Assembly (NCBI GenBank): GCA_964634755.1 | Contig: CAZWJH010000100.1 | Coordinates: 1 to 8,123 of the forward strand | Length of the DNA stretch: 8,123 bases | Origin: JALXDT01 sp964634755 | Lineage (GTDB): Bacteria > Acidobacteriota > Aminicenantia > JAMOAD01 | Reading direction: 5' to 3' | In this document: positions 1 to 4,933 of the stretch, piece after piece | Position numbering within the stretch: position 1 is the first letter of the stretch | Layout of the letters: every line of letters begins with the position of its first letter | The notes under the pieces: generated by a model | Seen by the model: only the letters and a program-made list of their open reading frames with translations | The model's database searches: none | What the model was told of the DNA's origin: nothing | Made by a program: the position numbers and the translations under genes

Positions 1-199
1 TTTTTGTATCAAAATTATAATTGTACTCTCCTTCTGAGCTTATGAAAGGTAGAAAGCCCCAGTTTCCGTAAAATCCGTAAAATTGTTGTCCTCCGTTTTC
101 CATACCTCCGTGAAGTGCTAATTCTGTGGAATAAGAACTTACGGGGGAAATAAAAAACAATACAATTCCTAAAAATACAAAGAAACTTCTCCTCATCAT
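1..199 (-). CDS. Exported protein of unknown function (N-terminal part only; gene runs off the left edge)
   Basis: An open frame starts with two tandem ATGs (199-197 and 196-194) and stays open through position 1, giving 66 residues without a stop. The first 21 or so residues form a classic signal peptide: MMRRS, then a hydrophobic stretch (FFVFLGIVLFFI), then SPVSS. Cleavage is likely near residues 21-24. There is no cysteine, so it is not a lipoprotein. The visible mature part is rich in Gly, Tyr, Phe and Asn (for example QQFYGFYGNWGF) and could be the first strands of an outer-membrane beta-barrel or a secreted protein, but this is a guess. It starts 34 bases after the stop of the thiazole synthase gene on the same strand. 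No Shine-Dalgarno sequence precedes the ATG; an AGGAGA lies just inside the gene instead. I do not recognise the family. Confidence 0.7.
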   Translation of the reverse strand, partial: MMRRSFFVFLGIVLFFISPVSSYSTELALHGGMENGGQQFYGFYGNWGFLPFISSEGEYNYNFDTK

Positions 200-204
200 A
201 TATA

Positions 205-233
205 AAAATATCAGTATTTTTAATATATGTAAA
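205..233 (-). promoter_or_regulatory. Possible extended -10 promoter for the exported-protein gene
   Basis: Reading the minus strand, TTTACA (233-228) is followed after exactly 17 bases by TATTTT (210-205). The -10 box is preceded by TGA, which makes the TGnTATnnT pattern of an extended -10 element. The predicted transcription start falls at about 198-199, which is the ATG itself. The stretch is very AT-rich, so chance matches are easy and the -10 matches the consensus at only four of six positions. If real, it would let the exported protein be expressed independently of the korDABC-thi4 operon. Confidence 0.35.
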
Positions 234-1004
234 TTATTTATTCAGGATTAATTCGGCAACTTTCTTTCCAGATAGAAGCATTCCTCCAAAAATAGGTCCC
301 ATTCTGGGTGAACCAAATGTTGCATTTGCTGCCATCCCGCACACGAATAAATGAGGGTAAACTTCTTTTGTGTTTTCTTCAATTATGTTTTCTGCAACAT
401 CTGCCCACATTGATTTTTCTCCCATTATTCTCCCTGTGGGAGTTAACAGCTTACCCTCTGTTTTTCTTTCCACTATTTTTACGATTTCAGTATCATGTCC
501 TGTAGCATCAATGAGGTACTTTGATCTCATTGTTATGGGATCTATGTTAAGGTGTGCCATTTCAACAGCAGTCCAATTAATAACCGCACCGGTTATCTCC
601 TCTCCTCTTATCATCACATCTTCCACCATTATTAAATTAAATATTTTTGCTCCGGATTTTATGGCTTTTGCGGTAAGTTGAGCCGTAGCTTCCACTGAGG
701 ATGCTACATAGTATCCTTTTTCATATTCAATGTAATCTATTTCAAATTCATCGAGAATAAATTTAGAAGATTCCTGAACAACTATTTTGTTGAACATTAT
801 ACCGCCCCCGGGCATTCCCCCTCCGATTTTCAGGGCTCTCTCCAAAAGAACTACCTTTTTGCCACCTTTTGCAAGATAATATGCTGCTGTTAAACCAGAA
901 GGGCCTCCTCCCACTATGATTACATCACTTTCAAGGCTTTCCATTAAATCCTTAAAATAAAGCTCAACTATTGCTTTTGAAATTTTAATCTCGTCTAACT
1001 TCAT
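234..1004 (-). CDS. thi4: Thi4-family sulfide-dependent thiazole synthase (thiamine biosynthesis)
   Basis: This protein of 256 residues matches the Thi4 family over its whole length. Thi4 enzymes build the adenylated thiazole of thiamine from NAD, glycine and a sulfur source. Visible marks are the dinucleotide-binding motif VGGGPSGLTAAYYL (31-44), an acidic residue ending the next strand (LLER), the GGGMPGGG loop (61-68), the ATGHD segment (167-171) and the C-terminal RMGPIFGGMLLSG signature (234-246). The only cysteine is C222 in the VCGM segment. The loop after ATGHD, where yeast Thi4 carries its sulfur-donating cysteine, has none. This points to the catalytic, free-sulfide-using type described from archaea and anaerobic bacteria rather than the suicide enzyme. 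The gene is last in the kor operon, 8 bases after korC, with TAGGAG overlapping the korC stop as its ribosome binding site. Older annotations call relatives ribose 1,5-bisphosphate isomerase, but the sequence favours thiazole synthase. Confidence 0.88.
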   Translation of the reverse strand: MKLDEIKISKAIVELYFKDLMESLESDVIIVGGGPSGLTAAYYLAKGGKKVVLLERALKIGGGMPGGGIMFNKIVVQESSKFILDEFEIDYIEYEKGYYVASSVEATAQLTAKAIKSGAKIFNLIMVEDVMIRGEEITGAVINWTAVEMAHLNIDPITMRSKYLIDATGHDTEIVKIVERKTEGKLLTPTGRIMGEKSMWADVAENIIEENTKEVYPHLFVCGMAANATFGSPRMGPIFGGMLLSGKKVAELILNK

Positions 1005-1012
1005 TTTTTCTC

Positions 1013-1549
1013 CTAAACTAAATTAAATCCCAAATCAAGAGCTTTAAGGTTCATATCTTCTGTTCCTTTGGGGACAGAAGCTAAAACAACTTCTCTTAAT
1101 TCATCTTTTGTGAAAAGTCCTGAAAGTTTTGAAACTACTGCAAGAGATACTACTGAGACCACAACCATATTCCCTATCTCTTTTGCTGTTGCTTCGGTTA
1201 GAGGAATTTTGTATATTTTATGGGTGTCATTTTCTGGAAGTTTTGTAACTAAATCCGAGTCTATTACTATGATGGCATCATCCTTTATATTCCTGTAGTA
1301 GAGATCAAAAGGTTTTTGAGCAGTTGCAAAATAAAGGTCAATACTTACTGCTTGAGGAAAAACGATTGGTTTTGAATCTATTATAACATCAACTTTTGTT
1401 GGTCCACCTCTTACCTGGGATGTATATGTAGGACTCTGTGTTGCATAAAGATTTTTTTTATTAATTGCTGTTCTTGCTAAGAGTGCTCCAGCTGTTATAA
1501 GTCCCTGCCCACCAACAGCGGCTAATCTTACTTCATATCTTTCCTTCAT
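1013..1549 (-). CDS. korC: 2-oxoacid:ferredoxin oxidoreductase, gamma subunit
   Basis: This 178-residue protein has the length and motifs of the gamma domain or subunit of 2-oxoacid:ferredoxin oxidoreductases. The N-terminal AAVGGQGLITAG (10-21) is the glycine-rich family signature. It is followed by the TYTSQVRGGPTKVDV segment (41-55), which is also conserved. The subunit completes the alpha-beta-gamma core that oxidatively decarboxylates a 2-oxoacid with CoA to acyl-CoA, CO2 and reduced ferredoxin in the cytoplasm. The family is thought to use this domain in CoA handling and assembly, and it carries no clusters; no cysteine is present. The start is certain: ATG overlaps the korB stop (ATGA), with AGGAGGTGA six bases upstream inside korB. 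Substrate specificity cannot be read from this subunit. Confidence 0.92.
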   Translation of the reverse strand: MKERYEVRLAAVGGQGLITAGALLARTAINKKNLYATQSPTYTSQVRGGPTKVDVIIDSKPIVFPQAVSIDLYFATAQKPFDLYYRNIKDDAIIVIDSDLVTKLPENDTHKIYKIPLTEATAKEIGNMVVVSVVSLAVVSKLSGLFTKDELREVVLASVPKGTEDMNLKALDLGFNLV

Positions 1550-2367
1550 TTTTTGTCACCTCCTGCCTTTTTTACGACAAGATCCTCGTAAAGTGAGAGA
1601 TAATCAGGTCTGTGTCTATGCACAAATTCTCCTACGACATACTTATACTCAAGCTCTTCTTCACTCATATCCTTTGCTTTTGAGAGAGGTATTGTATTTT
1701 CTTCAATCCACTTAAGCATTGGTAATGGATGTTTTAACTTATTTCTTCTCCCGAGATTTATGTGGCAGTTTGAAACTATTTCTACTACTGAAAAACCTGC
1801 GTGATTAAAAGATTTTTCAATTACTTTGAGCATTTGTCTTGGTCTGTTAACCGTTTCCCGTGCCACATAAGTTGCTCCGGCAGCTTTTGCCAATTCCACA
1901 GTATCAAAATGAGGTTCAGTGTTTCCATAGGGAGTGGTTGTTGTTACAAAACCTGTGGGTGTTGTGGGAGACACTTGCCCCCCTGTCATTCCGTAAATAT
2001 TATTATTAATGACAATTAATTTTATATTAAGATTTCTTCGGCAGGCGTGGATAAAATGATTTCCTCCAATAGCAAGAGCATCGCCATCTCCTGAAAATAC
2101 GACAACATGTTTGTCTGGATTTGAGAGTTTAATGCCAGTGGCAAAGGTTAACGCTCTTCCATGGGTCGTATGAAGTGTGTTTGTGTTGAAATATGTTGAA
2201 AGTCTTCCCGAGCAGCCTATCCCTGATACTACAGCAATATCATTGGGGTTCCATTTGAGTTTTGCAAATGCTGTGACAACAGCTTTAAATATCGTGCCAA
2301 TCCCGCATCCCGGACACCATGGCACGGGAAATGTTCTGTATCTTAAATATTTCTCATAATCAAGCAT
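1546..2367 (-). CDS. korB: 2-oxoacid:ferredoxin oxidoreductase, beta subunit (thiamine diphosphate and [4Fe-4S] binding)
   Basis: This 273-residue protein is the catalytic beta subunit. WCPGCG (17-22), GCSGR (51-55) and NCH (200-202) supply four cysteines, C18, C21, C52 and C201, in the pattern that binds the single [4Fe-4S] cluster next to the cofactor in this family. The thiamine diphosphate and magnesium motif runs from SGDGDALAIGG (92-102) to NNNIYGMTGGQ (121-131). The enzyme splits CO2 from a 2-oxoacid on thiamine diphosphate and passes electrons through this cluster to ferredoxin. The subunit set (separate alpha, beta, gamma and ferredoxin) and overall similarity suggest the 2-oxoglutarate type, but 2-oxoisovalerate or broader use is possible. 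The start overlaps the korA end by eight bases, with AGGAG upstream inside korA. Its dependence on thiamine gives meaning to the thi4 gene two places downstream. Confidence 0.94.
   Translation of the reverse strand: MLDYEKYLRYRTFPVPWCPGCGIGTIFKAVVTAFAKLKWNPNDIAVVSGIGCSGRLSTYFNTNTLHTTHGRALTFATGIKLSNPDKHVVVFSGDGDALAIGGNHFIHACRRNLNIKLIVINNNIYGMTGGQVSPTTPTGFVTTTTPYGNTEPHFDTVELAKAAGATYVARETVNRPRQMLKVIEKSFNHAGFSVVEIVSNCHINLGRRNKLKHPLPMLKWIEENTIPLSKAKDMSEEELEYKYVVGEFVHRHRPDYLSLYEDLVVKKAGGDKK
1556..1564 (-). promoter_or_regulatory. Strong Shine-Dalgarno for korC inside the end of korB
   Basis: The minus strand reads AGGAGGTGA, complementary to the 3' end of 16S rRNA over nine bases, and lies six bases before the korC ATG. 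It is embedded in the last codons of korB (Ala-Gly-Gly-Asp). Together with the ATGA stop/start overlap it suggests efficient, coupled reinitiation. Confidence 0.8.
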
Positions 2368-3490
2368 TTTTAATCTCCTTTATCTTTTCTATGATTTCAT
2401 CCGGCCTTATGGGCATACCGGTCATTTTCAAGAGGCTGTGAATTTTATTGGTCTTTAATACTCTTTCAACTTCATATACCAATTGTCCCCAGTTTAATTC
2501 AACGACCAAAACATCTCTGTCCCCAACTTCTTTTTTCAGCTGCTCTTCCGGGAATGGCCATATTGTAATTGGTTGAAAAAGACCTATCTTCGGACCGCCC
2601 TCTCTTCTTAGAATTTCAATAGCTTCAAGTGCTGATCTTGCCATTGAGCCAAAAGCAAATATTACCAACTCTGCATCATCCATATAATGAGTTTTGTATC
2701 TGATAATTTCATTCTTGTGCTTTTCTATCTTCTCAAGCCTTCTTCTCTGCTGAACTTCAACTATTTCCGGATTTGTGGTTGGATAGCCATAATCGTTATG
2801 CTCAAGAGATTCAATGTGAATCGGATATCCCATAAAGAAATCGGGCCTTAGAGGAGGCCCCCCCATCTCTCTCTTATAAATTTCAAGAGTTTCAAGCTTT
2901 TCTGGATATTTTCTGTTTACAATTTCGTACTCATTGGGACCTGGAAGCTCTACCGGTTCGTGAGAATGGCCCACTAATTCATCTAAGAGTAAGATAACTG
3001 GTGTCATAAATTTTTCAGCAAGGTTAAAAGCATCAATTGTTGTGAGAAAGACCTCTTTTGGAAAAGCAGGTGCCAATGCAATAACAGGATGGTCTCCATG
3101 TGTTCCCCATCTTGCTTGCATTACATCTCCCTGGGCTCCTCTTGTTGGGAGGCCTGTACTTGGTCCTCCTCTCATAACGTTAACTATAACTACAGGAACT
3201 TCTGCAATAAGAGCAACCCCGAGATTTTCCTGTTTAAGAGAAAATCCTGGTCCACTGGTAGCTGTCATAACCTTTTTCCCTCCGAGCGAAGCACCTATGA
3301 CTGCTCCTATGGAAGCAAGCTCATCTTCCATCTGAATAAAGATTCCGTGAACCTTGGGAAGCTCTCTTGACATTCCCTCTGCAATTTCTGAGGAGGGAGT
3401 TATAGGATAGCCGGCAAAAAAGTTACATCCTGCAGCTATTGCCCCTTCAACAACAAGTTCATTCCCTGATCTGATTTTTACATTGTTCAT
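2360..3490 (-). CDS. korA: 2-oxoacid:ferredoxin oxidoreductase, alpha subunit
   Basis: This 376-residue protein is the alpha subunit, at the usual length for the four-subunit enzymes. The N-terminal pyrimidine-binding domain shows GYPITPSSEIAE (27-38), the QMEDELASIGAVIGAS region (53-68) with the glutamate expected to activate thiamine diphosphate, TSGPGFSL (78-85) and the highly conserved RGGPSTGLPT (107-116). DVMQARWGTHGDH (122-134) follows. The C-terminal part (about 270-376) is the transketolase C-terminal-like domain, with FAFGSMARSALEAI and FQPITIWPFPEE. The alpha subunit forms the active site together with beta. Motif wording is closest to what I know as KorA, but KorA and VorB are hard to separate by eye, so the substrate (2-oxoglutarate or a branched-chain oxoacid) remains open. 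Its ATG overlaps the korD stop (ATGA), with GGAGG seven bases upstream. Confidence 0.92.
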   Translation of the reverse strand: MNNVKIRSGNELVVEGAIAAGCNFFAGYPITPSSEIAEGMSRELPKVHGIFIQMEDELASIGAVIGASLGGKKVMTATSGPGFSLKQENLGVALIAEVPVVIVNVMRGGPSTGLPTRGAQGDVMQARWGTHGDHPVIALAPAFPKEVFLTTIDAFNLAEKFMTPVILLLDELVGHSHEPVELPGPNEYEIVNRKYPEKLETLEIYKREMGGPPLRPDFFMGYPIHIESLEHNDYGYPTTNPEIVEVQQRRRLEKIEKHKNEIIRYKTHYMDDAELVIFAFGSMARSALEAIEILRREGGPKIGLFQPITIWPFPEEQLKKEVGDRDVLVVELNWGQLVYEVERVLKTNKIHSLLKMTGMPIRPDEIIEKIKEIKNA

Positions 3491-3777
3491 TCGGTGCCTC
3501 CTCTCTTTTCCGGGTCTACAATAATTGCAAAATCAGGACAGTGGAGTTCACATAACATGCATCCGATGCAATAATCCGGTTCCTCGATTTTTGCGATTAA
3601 TCCAAATACACTTTTTGAGGTTTCTTCTATTACAAGTACTCCCGTGGGACAAACACTAACACAAATAGAGCAACCTTTGCAGTATTGCTCCTTAATTAAA
3701 ACTGTGTGAGGTCGAGGAGCTGATTTTTTCCTTCTTTTCCTCGCCTCTTCATTAGTTCTTTGTTCAATAATATCCAT
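3487..3777 (-). CDS. korD: 2x[4Fe-4S] ferredoxin subunit of the 2-oxoacid:ferredoxin oxidoreductase
   Basis: This 96-residue protein has two full CxxCxxCxxxCP motifs: C33, C36, C39, C43 (CKGCSICVSVCPTG) and C70, C73, C76, C80 (CIGCMLCELHCPD). This is a bacterial-type double-cubane ferredoxin. As the delta subunit it would carry electrons from the beta-subunit cluster to free ferredoxin. A charged N-terminal tail of about 25 residues, strongly basic at 13-18 (RKRRKK), precedes the fold. The stretch between the two motifs (about 52-66) is longer than in the smallest ferredoxins. The start is supported by AAAGGAG a few bases upstream. It is the first gene of the operon, directly behind a near-consensus promoter. 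Confidence 0.92.
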   Translation of the reverse strand: MDIIEQRTNEEARKRRKKSAPRPHTVLIKEQYCKGCSICVSVCPTGVLVIEETSKSVFGLIAKIEEPDYCIGCMLCELHCPDFAIIVDPEKRGGTE

Positions 3778-3809
3778 ATATTACTCCTTTATAAAAGTAA
3801 TTAAAAGTT

Positions 3810-3838
3810 ATTATATATAAAATGAATTTAGAAGTCAA
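3810..3838 (-). promoter_or_regulatory. Sigma-70 type promoter of the korDABC-thi4 operon
   Basis: On the minus strand TTGACT (3838-3833, five of six consensus bases) is followed after exactly 17 bases by a perfect TATAAT (3815-3810). The expected transcription start is near 3803, giving a leader of about 25 bases that contains only the korD ribosome binding site. The leader is too short for a riboswitch. No obvious inverted repeat overlaps the promoter, so expression may be mainly constitutive and high. This is an inference from sequence, not a measured start. Confidence 0.75.
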
Positions 3839-3855
3839 AAAATGAAAATGACGAC

Positions 3856-3884
3856 TTAAAGTTTTTGGATATTTAAGATATAAT
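3856..3884 (+). promoter_or_regulatory. Probable promoter of the lipoprotein gene
   Basis: A perfect -10 hexamer TATAAT lies at 3879-3884, about 30 bases before the TTG start. The matching -35 at 17-base spacing (TTAAAG, 3856-3861) keeps only three of six consensus bases. The promoter may therefore be weak or rely on an activator. It lies back to back with the korD promoter without overlapping it. Confidence 0.45.
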
Positions 3885-3901
3885 TATTTATTTGGTAAGA
3901 G

Positions 3902-3908
3902 AAGGAGG
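3902..3908 (+). promoter_or_regulatory. Shine-Dalgarno that fixes a TTG start
   Basis: AAGGAGG ends five bases before the TTG at 3914-3916. The TTG is followed at once by Lys codons and a signal-peptide-like stretch, so TTG is the best start for this gene. No in-frame ATG is placed as well. Confidence 0.75.
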
Positions 3909-3913
3909 CGGAT

Positions 3914-4867
3914 TTGAAAAAAAAGTTTTTGTTTTTAGTTGTTTTTCCGGTAATTGTCTTTTTTTTCACTTTTTGCGGGAAAAAGTATGATGATGTTAAA
4001 TTCGGTATTTCCCTGATTCCGAAAGAAACCGAAACATTTTTTGTTTTTAATGCCAAAAGAGCAAGAGATAATGGTTTGTTTGAAGTTCTTAATAGCTTGA
4101 AAATCACTAATAATCCTTCGTTAAAAACCGGGAAAAAGGAACTTTCCGAATTTTTCAAAGAAACCGGGATTGATTTTAAGAAATCATTGAATTACTTGAT
4201 AGTCACAGATATCTCCCATCAAGGATTTATTTTAAGCCTGACTTATCAGGAAGAAAGGCTTGTTTCATATTTGAAGGAGAAAAAGCTTTTAAAAGATAAA
4301 TCGAGTTATAATGAGTATAATATTTACGCACTTCAGAACTTTGGTCCGAATTTTAATGATCAGCATATTATTTTTATTGAAGATAGTATCATTACCATTG
4401 GAAGCGATGTCTTTGTCAAAAAAGTTACGGATAATTTTGAAGGGAAAGGAGACAATATTTTAAGTAAAGAAAACATGAAGAATAATTTAAAGAAAATAGA
4501 TGACAGGTCAATTTTATGGGGAATTGCGGATTTTCAACAAAATTATGAAAAAATAGCAAAAGATTTTAAGATAAGCTCTCCTCTTAATACCGACGATTTT
4601 AGAAAATTTCTCTTTTACATTGATCTGCAAAATAGTTTGATAAAGGGTCAGTTTATACTTGTTTCAAAAGATTCTTCAAATAATAAGAATATTGTTGATA
4701 TGTTAAACGGATTTAAAGCAATATTATCATCAGGAAAAAAGGAGCTTTCGAAAATACTTGATAATATTAATTTTAACTCTAAAAAAGATGAGATTATTAT
4801 GGACTTTTCCATACCTCACAATGATTTCAGGAAAATAGTCCTTTCCAAAGTAAATAAATACAAATAA
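3914..4867 (+). CDS. Probable exported lipoprotein of unknown function
   Basis: This 317-residue protein starts at TTG. Its N-terminus is a signal peptide: KKK, then a very hydrophobic stretch rich in Phe and Val, ending in TFC-GKK with cysteine at 21. The cysteine position fits a lipoprotein, but the residue before it is Phe instead of the usual Gly, Ala or Ser, so lipidation is uncertain. The mature part has no cysteines and no further membrane segments, and is rich in Lys, Asn, Ile and Phe. It opens with SLIPKETETFFVFNAKRARDNG, followed by alternating strands and helices. A later half (about 215-310) begins with KFLFYIDLQ and contains IKGQFILVSKD. This layout recalls DUF3352-like periplasmic proteins, a weak resemblance from memory. 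It is the only plus-strand gene here and seems unrelated in function to the redox operons on either side. Two eight-base homopolymer runs lie within the signal-peptide codons. Confidence 0.75.
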   Translation: MKKKFLFLVVFPVIVFFFTFCGKKYDDVKFGISLIPKETETFFVFNAKRARDNGLFEVLNSLKITNNPSLKTGKKELSEFFKETGIDFKKSLNYLIVTDISHQGFILSLTYQEERLVSYLKEKKLLKDKSSYNEYNIYALQNFGPNFNDQHIIFIEDSIITIGSDVFVKKVTDNFEGKGDNILSKENMKNNLKKIDDRSILWGIADFQQNYEKIAKDFKISSPLNTDDFRKFLFYIDLQNSLIKGQFILVSKDSSNNKNIVDMLNGFKAILSSGKKELSKILDNINFNSKKDEIIMDFSIPHNDFRKIVLSKVNKYK

Positions 4868-4933
4868 TATTTTAATCAGTGCTTATTACACAATTAACTC
4901 TCTCAACAAAATCATTAATTAATTTTTATTTGT

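Noticed and set aside
200..233. Terminator after thi4
   Set aside because: The short AT-rich gap shows no stem-loop. Transcription may read through into the exported-protein gene.
3042..3370. Plus-strand open frames inside korA
   Set aside because: They lie antisense to conserved oxidoreductase codons, have no ribosome binding sites and show no recognisable protein features. The same holds for the other plus-strand frames within the minus-strand genes and for the minus-strand frame at 3856-4158 opposite the lipoprotein gene.
3778..3830. A thiamine diphosphate riboswitch ahead of the operon carrying thi4
   Set aside because: The leader after the predicted promoter is only about 25 bases, and no CTGAGA-type conserved thi-box sequence is present on the minus strand of this region.
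4868..4933. Intrinsic terminator between the convergent lipoprotein and hydA genes
   Set aside because: Only AT-only pairings are visible, such as AAAAT/ATTTT around the ATTAATTAAT palindrome at 4915-4924. There is no GC-containing stem followed by a T run on either strand.
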